Shown one piece after another: positions 35,068-43,256 of a stretch of 64,000 nucleotides of DNA. Every line of letters begins with the position of its first letter. Position 1 is the stretch's first letter. The stretch spans positions 124,001 through 188,000 of the forward strand of contig NZ_CP102847.1 in the NCBI RefSeq assembly GCF_013307435.2, given 5' to 3'. The notes below the pieces were generated by a model. That model saw nothing but the letters and a program-made list of their open reading frames with translations. It did not search any database and was not told where the DNA came from. The position numbers and the translations under genes are program-made. This DNA is from Microvirga terrae (GTDB lineage Bacteria; Pseudomonadota; Alphaproteobacteria; Rhizobiales; Beijerinckiaceae).

Positions 35068-35118
35068 GATACGGCCGCCTTTGCTGTCGCCAACCCGGAT
35101 TACCTGATCGTCCCCTGA
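35068..35118 (+). pseudogene. C-terminal remnant of an NDH-2-like gene
   Basis: Reads D-T-A-A-F-A-V-A-N-P-D-Y-L-I-V-P-stop, nearly the same as the last residues of the FAD oxidoreductase at 46433-47641 (A-A-F-V-V-A-N-P-D-F-V-I-V-P-stop). Upstream bases no longer encode the rest, so this is a decayed tail. Confidence 0.65.
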
Positions 35119-35137
35119 CGCTGCTCCTGACCATGAA

Positions 35138-35169
35138 AGCCCTTCCCAGCGCCAGCGTTGGGGAGGGCT
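35138..35169 (+). terminator. Hairpin after NDH-2 remnant
   Basis: AGCCCTTCCC and GGGGAGGGCT pair over 9 of 10 positions with a 12-base loop, 19 bases after the remnant's stop codon; perhaps the old gene's terminator. Confidence 0.45.
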
Positions 35170-35664
35170 GTGACCCGCACGCCTCAGCAAGCGTCTATCT
35201 GGCCGATGGTGCAATGGTACTATCAAAATGCAAGTCGCATTCACAATTTCCGCAAACTCCGACAAGCTCCCGCAATATCGGGATAGTCGTTGACTAGGCG
35301 TCAAAGAGTATTCGATTCATGATAACGCTTAAGTGCTTTCCAGGCACGTACAGCAAGAATCGCGGAATTGGAGCAAAACGGCTGGTCATCGAACCGGCTC
35401 GGCGTGCTGTCTAGGCGCGAGGGACTGGCAAACAGCAGCAACCGAGGCCACCATGAGACACGGCCATATCGTTTCACCTGTGGCTGGAGACTGCGATTGA
35501 GGCTACCCTCGAACCAAGAGCATATCCCCAGCAAAGAACAAGCAGTAAGCAAATAAGTTTGGTGTTTGACCTGCAGATTTCTTGCCGAAGCCGAGCCCAG
35601 ACTTCCGGACCTGTAGCACGCAAGCGAATCTGCACTCGGCGCTCATTGTGGTGCTCGCCACCGC

Positions 35665-37974
35665 ATGTCCGCTCAACTCACCGATGGGACGGCAACAATG
35701 GCAGAGACTGGGCAGGCGGTACGTCTCCAGGTCGCGAATGCTCCCCTTGGCGATGCAGGACGCGGCATAGCTCGGATGAGCCATCAGGCACTCACAGCGA
35801 TGGCTCTTCAGGAGGGAGAGGCCATCGAGGTCATCGGCAAACGCCACACGACGGCTCTGGTGGTCGGTCCCTATCCGGATGACGAAGGGCTCGACATCCT
35901 CCGCCTCGATGGTCTGCAGCGTGTCAATGCCGGCGTCGGTAGCGGCGATTATGTTGAGGTCAAAAGGGCCGAAGTTCGCCCGGCAACGCGGGTCGTGCTC
36001 GCTCCCGCCCAGAAGGGTTTCCGTCTGCAGGGTTGCGGCGACGCCCTGAAGCGCACCTTCCACCAGCGCCCGCTCACAGCCGGTGACGTGATCTCCACCT
36101 CCGTCTGCACTCCCGGCACCGCCGGCTCTCGCCTGCCTGACGAGCTGAGCGGGATGTTGAATATTCCGGCCTTCGGCCTGCAGGAGATCCGTCTCGTGGT
36201 CGTCTCGACCGAGCCCCGCGGCATCGTTCAGGTCACGGCCAAGACGGAAGTGGATCTTCGCCCGCAGTTCGAGGAGCCGAAAGAGGCAAGACGCGCGGAC
36301 GTGACCTATGACGACATCGGCGGCCTCGGCAGCACGGTCGATCAGGTGCGCGAGATGGTGGAACTGCCGCTGCGCCATCCCGAGCTTTTCCAGCGGCTCG
36401 GCATCGACCCGCCAAAGGGCGTGCTGCTCTACGGCCCCCCGGGCACCGGCAAGACCCGTCTGGCACGGGCCGTCGCCAACGAGACGGAAGCACAATTCTA
36501 CCACATCGCAGGCCCCGAGATCATGGGCCGTCACTATGGCGAGTCTGAGCAGCGGCTGAGGCAGGTGTTCCAGGAGGCGCAGCAGAACTCGCCCGCCATC
36601 ATCTTCATCGACGAGATCGACAGCATCGCGCCCAAGCGCGAGGAGGTGACCGGCGAGGTCGAGCGGCGCGTCGTGGCGCAGCTCCTCACCCTCATGGATG
36701 GGCTAGAGCCGCGCCAGAACATCGTGGTGATCGGCGCCACTAACCGGCGTGAAGCCATCGACGAGGCTTTGCGTCGTCCGGGCCGCTTCGACCGGGAGAT
36801 CGTGATCGGCGTTCCGGATGAGCCCGGTCGGCGCGAGATCCTAGCGATCCACATGCGGGGCATGCCCTTGGCCGAGGACGTGAACCTCGACGAGGTCGCT
36901 CGGACATCCTATGGCTTTGTCGGTGCGGATCTCGCGGCTCTCTCCCGCGAGGCGGCCATGGACTCCCTGCGGCGGATCCTGCCGGGCATCAACCTCAGGG
37001 ACGGCATGCCGACGAACGTGCTTGAGAGCCTGCAGGTCACACGGCAGGACTTCCTCAACGCCATGAAGCGGGTCCAGCCCTCGGCCCTGCGCGAGATCAT
37101 GATCCAGGTGCCCAACATCACGTGGGACGACATCGGCGGTGTGGAGGAGGCTAGGACCCGCCTGCGCGAAGGCGTGGAGCTTCCGCTCAAGAACCCGGAG
37201 TCGTTCCAGCGCCTCGGCATTCGGCCCGCCAAGGGCTTCCTGCTCTTTGGCCCTCCCGGTACCGGTAAGACGCTACTGGCGAAGGCTGTCGCCCGCGAGG
37301 CTCAGGCGAACTTTGTGGCGACGAAGTCCTCGGACCTTCTCTCCAAATGGTATGGCGAGTCCGAGCAGCAGGTCTCGCGGCTTTTCGCCCGGGCACGACA
37401 GGTTGCCCCGACGGTGATCTTTATCGACGAGATCGACTCCCTTGCCCCGCTCCGCGGCGGCGGGCTTGGCGAGCCCGCGGTGACCGAGCGCGTGGTCAAC
37501 ACGATCCTGGCGGAGATGGACGGCCTGGAGGAGTTGCAGAGCGTCGTCCTGATGGCGGCGACGAACAGGCCGAACCTGATCGATCCTGCCCTCCTGCGCC
37601 CAGGCCGCTTCGATGAGTTGATCTACGTACCGGTGCCCGATGCCGCGGGCCGGCGGCACATCCTCGGCATTCACACTCGGACCATGCCGCTTGGCCCTGA
37701 CGTAAATCTTGATGAAATTGCCGAACGGACCAGCCGCTTCACCGGAGCCGATCTCGAGGATCTCACACGCCGAGCCGGTCTACTGGCCTTGCGTGAAACC
37801 CTCGAGGCGCAGACCATCACGATGGCTCATTTCGAGCATGCCCTGCGGGAGGCACGGCCCTCGGTCACGCCGGAAATGGAGCGCGAATACGAAGACATGG
37901 TGGGCACCCTGAAGCAGCAAGGACCGCAGCGACAGGCCATAGGTTTCCTGCCTTTGGGACAGGCCTCTTCATAG
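35665..37974 (+). CDS. CDC48/VAT-like double AAA+ ATPase
   Basis: 769 residues, the full CDC48 plan: N-terminal double-psi-barrel domain (~15-105) plus a second N-subdomain, then two AAA+ modules. Module 1 has Walker A G-P-P-G-T-G-K-T-R near 256 and I-I-F-I-D-E-I-D near 312. Module 2 has G-P-P-G-T-G-K-T-L near 529 and V-I-F-I-D-E-I-D near 583, with arginine-finger R-P-G-R-F-D in both. CDC48-type unfoldases are standard in archaea and eukaryotes and patchy in bacteria. In homologues this is a hexameric protein unfoldase; adaptors and protease partner are unknown here. ATG 35698 is a second possible start. No adjacent gene shares the strand closely. Confidence 0.92.
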   Translation: MSAQLTDGTATMAETGQAVRLQVANAPLGDAGRGIARMSHQALTAMALQEGEAIEVIGKRHTTALVVGPYPDDEGLDILRLDGLQRVNAGVGSGDYVEVKRAEVRPATRVVLAPAQKGFRLQGCGDALKRTFHQRPLTAGDVISTSVCTPGTAGSRLPDELSGMLNIPAFGLQEIRLVVVSTEPRGIVQVTAKTEVDLRPQFEEPKEARRADVTYDDIGGLGSTVDQVREMVELPLRHPELFQRLGIDPPKGVLLYGPPGTGKTRLARAVANETEAQFYHIAGPEIMGRHYGESEQRLRQVFQEAQQNSPAIIFIDEIDSIAPKREEVTGEVERRVVAQLLTLMDGLEPRQNIVVIGATNRREAIDEALRRPGRFDREIVIGVPDEPGRREILAIHMRGMPLAEDVNLDEVARTSYGFVGADLAALSREAAMDSLRRILPGINLRDGMPTNVLESLQVTRQDFLNAMKRVQPSALREIMIQVPNITWDDIGGVEEARTRLREGVELPLKNPESFQRLGIRPAKGFLLFGPPGTGKTLLAKAVAREAQANFVATKSSDLLSKWYGESEQQVSRLFARARQVAPTVIFIDEIDSLAPLRGGGLGEPAVTERVVNTILAEMDGLEELQSVVLMAATNRPNLIDPALLRPGRFDELIYVPVPDAAGRRHILGIHTRTMPLGPDVNLDEIAERTSRFTGADLEDLTRRAGLLALRETLEAQTITMAHFEHALREARPSVTPEMEREYEDMVGTLKQQGPQRQAIGFLPLGQASS

Positions 37975-38065
37975 GAGGGTGAAGGCCTTCCCGGCCCAAG
38001 CACAGAGTTCCGATGTCCGCCTGCACATGGCCGGCTTTGCCTCGGCGCCACAGCCAGGTCATGCA

Positions 38066-38143
38066 GTCGATGCAGCGCACCAAATCTGCCCGTGCTCGAA
38101 AGCGACACACGGCAAAATCAACGTCGAAACCAACCCGCTCTGA
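38066..38143 (+). pseudogene. C-terminal remnant of ohr
   Basis: Encodes V-D-A-A-H-Q-I-C-P-C-S-K-A-T-H-G-K-I-N-V and then E-T-N-P-L-stop, 20 of 25 residues identical to the end of Ohr (V-D-A-A-H-G-I-C-P-Y-S-K). The similarity continues past the stop into the terminator-like sequence. The N-terminal two thirds are gone. Confidence 0.85.
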
Positions 38144-38169
38144 ACGGATGCGGCCGGGCCTACCTACAA

Positions 38170-38306
38170 GGCAGGCCATCAGTTCCGCCGGAACGGGGCG
38201 CATGGCGGCCTCGGAAGCCGATAAGTTCCTGGCCGAGCATTTACCTGATCCGGTCACTCGCTCGATTGAACAGCGTGAAGGGCTGATGATCGGGGCGTGG
38301 GCCTGT
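38170..38306 (+). pseudogene. C-terminal remnant of trxB
   Basis: Encodes R-Q-A-I-S-S-A-G-T-G-R-M-A-A then E-A-D-K-F-L-A-E-H-L-P-D-P-V-T-R-S-I, matching the last ~45 residues of the intact TrxB. It begins at GGCAGGCC, 27 bases after the ohr remnant's stop; the original stop is changed to TGT. The start and both functional motifs are missing. Confidence 0.85.
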
Positions 38307-38420
38307 GGATGTGGAGGAGGGCCGAATGTCGACAGAAAACAGGACGCGAAAGCTCGGATTACATTCAGATACATTTTTCCAGACATTCGGACACATGTGA
38401 GATACGAACGTCCAACAGGC

Positions 38421-38579
38421 TTATGCGGATGATGCCCAGAGCCTCAGTTGGAGCTTGCCCTCCCAGTGGAAGGGCGATCTCAACACGTCTTCAAAGGACA
38501 TTTTATGGCAATTGACCGAAGGGTCGTGATTGTGATCGGCGAAATCCTCCACGTCGGCGGCGGTCAGAGCGCGGGTCAT
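38421..38579 (-). CDS. Possible small protein, unknown
   Basis: 52 codons: M-T-R-A-L-T-A-A-D-V-E-D-F-A-D-H-N-H-D-P then S-F-E-D-V-L-R-S-P-F-H-W-E-G-K. GAGGAGGG lies about 10 bases before the ATG at 38579. No family recognised and no signal peptide. Could be real or a remnant. Confidence 0.3.
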   Translation of the reverse strand: MTRALTAADVEDFADHNHDPSVNCHKMSFEDVLRSPFHWEGKLQLRLWASSA

Positions 38580-38782
38580 TGATGCCATGCCCTCCTCTAC
38601 GTCACAGCGCAGACTGCTTGAATTGCTTGGCATCGACGCTAACCGCCGAAATGAAGCCGGCTTGACCCAGTAGAGTGAGACCGACCCGTGAGCCAGTCCC
38701 GGGTCAGGAGCTCCCCCTGACGTTCGACCTCGGCCGTGAGGATTCGCGGTCGTTAGAACTTTAAGAGAATGAGGAGACAAAG

Positions 38783-39601
38783 ATGAATACATCGACGTCC
38801 CAGGACACCGCCCTGATCACCGGCGCCTCGTCCGGCATTGGGGCCATCTACGCCGATCGCCTCGCCCGGCGCGGCTACAATCTGATCCTTGTGGCGCGGA
38901 ACCAAAGCCGCCTCGAGGAGCTTGCGGCCCGGTTGCGGGACGAGACCGGTCGCTCGATCGAGATCCTGCCCGCCGACCTGAACGACGACGACGATCTCCG
39001 TCGGGTCGAGACGGTCCTGCGGACGAACAGCGCGATCTCAATGCTCGTGAACAATGCCGGTATCGGTGGAGCCGCTCCGCTCCTGGCCTCCGATGTCGAC
39101 GCGATGGACCGGATGATCCGGCTGAACGTCCTGGCGTTGACCCGCCTGACCTACGCGGCCGCACCGGCCTTTGTCGAGCGCGGCCGCGGCACGATCATCA
39201 ACATCGCATCCATCGTCGCGATCTCGCCGGAAACGCTCAATGGCGTCTACGGCGGATCCAAGGCCTTTGTCTTAGCCTTCAGCCAATCCCTCCAGCATGA
39301 GCTGGCCGAGAAGGGCGTGCGGGTCCAGGCCGTCCTGCCCGGCGCCACAGCCACGGAGTTCTGGGACGTGGCCGGGCTGCCGGTGGACAATCTTCCGGCG
39401 GAAATCGTCATGTCGGCGCACGACTTGGTCGATGCTGCGCTCGCCGGTTTGGATCAGGGCGAGATCGTCACCATCCCCGCGCTTGAAGACAAGCCAGATT
39501 GGGACGCCTATGACGCGGCCCGGCGGGCAATGGCCGGCAAGCTCTCACGGACGAATCCCGCCAGCCGCTACAAGGTGGGTCTGGCCGCGGCGACACCTTG
39601 A
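38783..39601 (+). CDS. SDR family oxidoreductase (DltE-like)
   Basis: 272 residues; GAGGAGACAAAG is the ribosome-binding site. T-G-A-S-S-G-I-G-A-I, N-N-A-G-I-G-G, catalytic Ser in I-A-S-I-V and the Y-G-G-S-K pair. V-L-P-G-A-T-A-T-E-F-W follows, as in DltE/YqjQ-type SDRs, which use NADP. The substrate is unknown. A perfect terminator-type hairpin follows. Confidence 0.9.
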   Translation: MNTSTSQDTALITGASSGIGAIYADRLARRGYNLILVARNQSRLEELAARLRDETGRSIEILPADLNDDDDLRRVETVLRTNSAISMLVNNAGIGGAAPLLASDVDAMDRMIRLNVLALTRLTYAAAPAFVERGRGTIINIASIVAISPETLNGVYGGSKAFVLAFSQSLQHELAEKGVRVQAVLPGATATEFWDVAGLPVDNLPAEIVMSAHDLVDAALAGLDQGEIVTIPALEDKPDWDAYDAARRAMAGKLSRTNPASRYKVGLAAATP

Positions 39602-39680
39602 TCGCTATTGAAGCGCTGGCTGAGACGGATCGATCGGGTGCAGTGCCATGCCTCTGACACCAGGATCGTGATTGCGATAG

Positions 39681-39708
39681 GGCGACCTCCCGAGTGCGGG
39701 AGGTCGCC
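39681..39708 (+). terminator. Strong hairpin terminator
   Basis: Perfect 11-bp stem GGCGACCTCCC/GGGAGGTCGCC with loop GAGTGC, about 80 bases after the SDR stop and 60 before the end of the convergent cyclase gene. Likely a bidirectional terminator. Confidence 0.75.
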
Positions 39709-39769
39709 GAGTCTGTTGCAGGATACGTTGCCTGACCCGAAGCCCAGCACAACAAGTTTTTAGATGCTG

Positions 39770-40978
39770 TCACGGGCTCGGAGGGCAGGCCGCGATACCA
39801 GGATTCACACTTATGGCGAAAACCTCATGTTCGCCGTCTAGTCCCTTGAACTCAAACCGTCCCATCGTTCGGGTGAATGTCGGCGGCAAAGCCGAGGCAA
39901 AGGTCTCAGAGCAGACCACCGTCTCGCCCCTCGCCTTGGCGATCCCCTCCAGACGGCTGACGATGTTCACCGCCGGCCCAACCACTGTTAAGTCCAGGCG
40001 AGTGGGACTGCCGATGTTACCATACATGACGGGGCCGACGTGCACCGCGGCGATGAAGGGCGGCAGATCCTCGGCACGGGCCGTTGCGACCGCCTGCGAT
40101 ACGGCACACACAGCGGCGTGGCAGGCCGCTGAACGGCCTCCCTCGCCAACCCGGAAAATCGATAAGGCTCCGTCGCCAAGAAATTTGAGGACGTCGCCGC
40201 CCTCCGCCTGCACGGCATCCACCACCGCTTCGAAATAGCGCCCCAGGGTGGTCACGAGGTGAGTTGGCGGCGACGTGAGCGAGAGTGCCGTGAATCCGCG
40301 CATGTCCGTGAGCAGGATGGCCGCTTCGGTCTCGACGATGTCGCCGCGGCGAATGGCACCGGCTAGCACGCGTGCCGCCGGACCCTCACCCAGGAAAGTG
40401 GCCAGCAGGCTGGCAGTCGAGCGGCGCATGGCGATGGCTTCCAAGGCCGCCGAGAGAGGAATGGAAAGATCCTGGATCAAAGCAACGTGGGTCTCGGCAA
40501 AGCCGCTGTCGTGCCGCGTGGCGAACATCGCCGGTTGAATGATTCCGTTTCCGAAGACCACCGGGACCGCGACGTAGTCAGTAAAGCCGGCGCTCGCCAA
40601 TTCATGGAGAACGGTGTGATCCTCAGCCTTCAATTGGTCGAGCCGCCGCCGGAAGCATGTACGGGTCTCGATGACATGCTGGGCTGGGCTGCCGACATAG
40701 GTGGGAGTTTCGAGGAGGGTACGGTTGAGCGTGAACATCTCGCCCGGCTTCTCCGGCACCCAGGTGATGCCCCAGGCGGTCAGCAATGGGTTATCGACCT
40801 GCATGGCGATCCGCAGCCGGTGCAACGGGACCCCCATTGCAATCAACTGCTCTGCGAACCCGGAGGTCACTGTCAGGGCGTCGCCGGACAGGCGTGCCGG
40901 TCCGATCAACCACGCGGCAATCCCCTCCGCCCTTCGCACCCAGGGAGCCGAAACCACGGTCTGACGAGGAGGCACCAT
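39770..40978 (-). CDS. Adenylate/guanylate cyclase domain protein
   Basis: 402 residues from 40978 (40987 also in frame). The C-terminal class III cyclase domain spans roughly 205-395: L-L-T-D-M-R-G-F-T-A-L-S has the first metal Asp, G-D-V-L-K-F-L-G-D-G-A-L-S-I-F the second. L-T-V-V-G-P-A-V-N-I-V-S-R-L contains the transition-state Asn-x3-Arg. The N-terminal ~200 residues are of the kind often preceding such domains in Hyphomicrobiales, without a recognised name here. It would make cAMP from ATP in the cytoplasm; the input signal is unknown. Confidence 0.92.
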   Translation of the reverse strand: MVPPRQTVVSAPWVRRAEGIAAWLIGPARLSGDALTVTSGFAEQLIAMGVPLHRLRIAMQVDNPLLTAWGITWVPEKPGEMFTLNRTLLETPTYVGSPAQHVIETRTCFRRRLDQLKAEDHTVLHELASAGFTDYVAVPVVFGNGIIQPAMFATRHDSGFAETHVALIQDLSIPLSAALEAIAMRRSTASLLATFLGEGPAARVLAGAIRRGDIVETEAAILLTDMRGFTALSLTSPPTHLVTTLGRYFEAVVDAVQAEGGDVLKFLGDGALSIFRVGEGGRSAACHAAVCAVSQAVATARAEDLPPFIAAVHVGPVMYGNIGSPTRLDLTVVGPAVNIVSRLEGIAKARGETVVCSETFASALPPTFTRTMGRFEFKGLDGEHEVFAISVNPGIAACPPSP

Positions 40979-41199
40979 GGACCCCATCCTAAATCAAACG
41001 GCGGCTTGGCGCATCAGCCTGCCCGGCGACTTGAACAGCCGGACAGGCCCATTCGGCATCGGCAAGCCTGGGTGTGCATTGGGCGGCGATTATGGCAATA
41101 TCCTGATGGTTCAGGCCAGAAGACGACTAAGGCCACAGCTGCAGAGGTAATCTGCACCGTCAGCTTCACGGTAAACCTCCGAGCCAGGAGAGTGAGGCC

Positions 41200-42618
41200 A
41201 TGGATACCTTGCCCTTTAACATTGATCGTGAAGCCAAAACATCGCTTTCGTCCCAAATCTACACGGGCCTTCGCGATGCAATCCACGGAGGGACGCTCGC
41301 TCACGGCGCGCGGTTGCCATCCTGGCGTGATCTGGCAGCTCAGTTGGGGGTGTCGCGGGGCACGGTCCGCGTGGTTTATGAGCGGCTGCTCGATGAGCAG
41401 CTTCTCGTTTCCCGCGGTCCCAGCGGCACCTGGGTCGCTGACACACCCATTGCTCCACGTGCGTCGCCGGAGCCATCCAGCAGTCATCCCTTTCCAAGCT
41501 TGTTCCCGGACTTCAGCAACCGGCCGACAGCCTTCCAGATGGGGGTGCCCGCCCAGGACACCTTTCCGTTCAAGCTCTGGACCCGCATGATGCTGCGGAG
41601 CGCCCGCAAGGCGGCGATGCACCCGGTCAGCTATCCGGATCCACGAGGCACGATCGCGCTTAGACAGGAGATCGCCTCGTATCTTGCCATCGCTCGTGGC
41701 CTGAACTGCACGCCGGATCAGGTGCTGGTAACCGCAGGGTTTGCCGGAGCCATTGGGATCGCCTTGCGAAGCCTGAAGCTCGAAGCCGCCAGTGCTTGGT
41801 TCGAGGATCCCGGCTTCCCGCTGACACGGCGGGCGCTTCAGATCGCGGGTCTGACCGTCATACCGATCCCTGTCGACGAAGAAGGCCTTGGGGTCAGCCA
41901 GGGAATGTCAAAGGCACCACACGCGGCTCTGGCCGTTGTGACGCCAGGCCAGCAAGCGCCCTTGGGAATGACCATGTCGCTTGATCGGCGTCGGGCCCTA
42001 CTCGCATGGGCGGCGAGCCAGAATGCGTATATCATCGAGGATGACTACTTGGGCGAATTGCAACTGCACGGACGGGCCGCGCCGGCGCTCGCCTCGATCG
42101 ACCGCCATGGCCGTGTGCTGCATATTGGGACGTTCAGCAAAACGATTTCCCCGGCACTGCGTCTAGGCTTCATGGTCGTCCCACCCCACTTGGCGCCGGT
42201 CTTTGCCGAAACAGCGGCCTGCCTTGCGCCAGCACCGACCATCGCAATCCAGCAAGCAGCCGCCGATTTTATTAGCGAGGGGCATTACCTGCGCCATCTG
42301 AGGCGGACGAAACGCCTCTACGCCGCCCGCCAGCAAAAGCTGGCCGATGCGATCCGCGAGGTTGCCCCATCTGGCTATTCGGTCGATGGAAGCGGTGGGC
42401 TTACGGTCCGCCTTGACCTGCCACCTCACTGTGACGACGTCGCAACAGCTGAGCGAGCCCTGTCATATGGAATGTCGCCCGTCGCGTTATCCCCATGGTA
42501 CCTCGACACACCGGCGCAAAGGGGGCTCCTGCTGGGCGTCACGAATTATTCGGAACGGACGTTGCGGAAGGACTGCACTAAGCTCATCGAACTCTGCAGG
42601 GCAAGAACAAATCAATGA
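41200..42618 (+). CDS. MocR/PdxR-like GntR-aminotransferase regulator
   Basis: 472 residues. The N-terminal GntR winged helix (~15-80) has R-L-P-S-W-R-D-L-A-A-Q-L-G-V-S-R-G-T-V-R-V. After a proline-rich linker comes a fold-type-I aminotransferase domain with I-I-E-D-D-Y-L-G-E-L and the PLP-binding Lys in G-T-F-S-K-T-I-S-P-A-L-R-L-G. Usual MocR length and layout; regulators of this type sense PLP or amino-compound adducts. Its target is unknown. No divergent partner gene is present, but 212 bp upstream is free of genes. Confidence 0.92.
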   Translation: MDTLPFNIDREAKTSLSSQIYTGLRDAIHGGTLAHGARLPSWRDLAAQLGVSRGTVRVVYERLLDEQLLVSRGPSGTWVADTPIAPRASPEPSSSHPFPSLFPDFSNRPTAFQMGVPAQDTFPFKLWTRMMLRSARKAAMHPVSYPDPRGTIALRQEIASYLAIARGLNCTPDQVLVTAGFAGAIGIALRSLKLEAASAWFEDPGFPLTRRALQIAGLTVIPIPVDEEGLGVSQGMSKAPHAALAVVTPGQQAPLGMTMSLDRRRALLAWAASQNAYIIEDDYLGELQLHGRAAPALASIDRHGRVLHIGTFSKTISPALRLGFMVVPPHLAPVFAETAACLAPAPTIAIQQAAADFISEGHYLRHLRRTKRLYAARQQKLADAIREVAPSGYSVDGSGGLTVRLDLPPHCDDVATAERALSYGMSPVALSPWYLDTPAQRGLLLGVTNYSERTLRKDCTKLIELCRARTNQ

Positions 42619-42893
42619 TACGACATCCCACCGTCGCTTATCAGAGTTCGCGCCTTATCAAATGTGGTCGGGCTCCCGTTGGTCCGGCGTGCCCGGTCCA
42701 GCGAATGAGCTTCACGTACCTGTCGCCGCACCTGCGATACAAGTTCATGCACGACCCAGGGTTCTAAGCGGAGCCGTGCCGCGACTTCTTCGGCAGGGAC
42801 ACCAAAGACGGCATGGAGGAGGAAGGCGGAGCGCTCCAATGCCGGGCGCTGCTCAAGGGCGAACATGAGCGTTTGCGTCAAATTGTTGGACAT
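42612..42893 (-). CDS. Truncated sigma factor, region 4 only (ECF41-like)
   Basis: 93 residues with start at 42893 after AAAGGGACACA. Residues M-F-A-L-E-Q-R-P-A-L-E-R-S-A-F-L-L-H-A-V-F and P-A-E-E-V-A-A-R-L align with region 4 of the ECF41 factor at 5342-6241 (L-M-L-A-L-E-R-L-S-P-L-E-R-A-A-F-L-L-H-D-V-F). Region 2 and the SnoaL domain are absent. Its last codons overlap the convergent MocR gene by 7 bp. It is either a decayed sigma gene or an orphan region-4 DNA-binding protein; the intact start and reading frame leave the second option open. Confidence 0.65.
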   Translation of the reverse strand: MSNNLTQTLMFALEQRPALERSAFLLHAVFGVPAEEVAARLRLEPWVVHELVSQVRRQVREAHSLDRARRTNGSPTTFDKARTLISDGGMSYH

Positions 42894-42903
42894 TGTGTCC
42901 CTT

Positions 42904-43149
42904 TCAAATGTCATTCGCGCAGGCTGTTCCAAGCTCCTGCTTCCGCCTGCTCTTTCGCGACCAGTGATCCCAAGCCCGGAATGGCATGAGATCCTGCCGG
43001 CTCATGCGGGGGTTTGGGCTCTGCTCAATCTCGTAGCGGGACAGGCCAAGGTCTTTGAGGTCGCGCTCGGAAAGGCGAGACAATTCCCGGAGGGACGCGC
43101 AATGCCTCCTGAAGGACCGGATTATGGAAAGGACATGAGCGACAAACAC
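42904..43149 (-). CDS. DUF1127 protein, extended
   Basis: 81 residues with a GTG start at 43149, giving V/M-F-V-A-H-V-L-S-I-I-R-S-F, as in the other DUF1127 proteins here. The hallmark R-E-L-S-R-L-S-E-R-D-L-K-D-L-G-L-S-R-Y-E-I is followed by a basic extension of about 35 residues. It lies 10 bp upstream of the truncated sigma gene. Confidence 0.75.
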   Translation of the reverse strand: MFVAHVLSIIRSFRRHCASLRELSRLSERDLKDLGLSRYEIEQSPNPRMSRQDLMPFRAWDHWSRKSRRKQELGTACANDI

Positions 43150-43256
43150 TGGGAATCCTCACTTCGTTGCCTGAATGACTTCAACCGCGATCTTGCGCCT
43201 TGGGCGGGCTGACGGACAGGTCCAAGACCAAGCACAGTTTGTGTACCGTTGCCGGT

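Larger units (their letters stand above)
34889..35664. other. Long intergenic region with NDH-2 remnant and hairpin
   Basis: About 775 bp. Besides the NDH-2 C-terminal remnant (35068-35118), it has a 33-codon frame at 34968-35069 (M-N-P-A-S-S-K-E-T), a hairpin (35138-35169) and an AATGC-AAGTC-GCATT dyad at 35227-35241 of Mur/Fur-box-like form. No other gene recognised. Confidence 0.5.
37975..38782. other. Region of gene remnants
   Basis: About 800 bp holding an ohr-trxB fused remnant (38066-38306) and a possible 52-codon frame on the minus strand (38421-38579). The rest, including the bases before the SDR start, shows nothing recognisable. Confidence 0.55.

Noticed and set aside
35227..35241. 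AATGC-AAGTC-GCATT as an iron or manganese box
   Set aside because: Only a loose resemblance to Mur/Fur boxes and no gene in the right place; kept only as a note in the intergenic entry.
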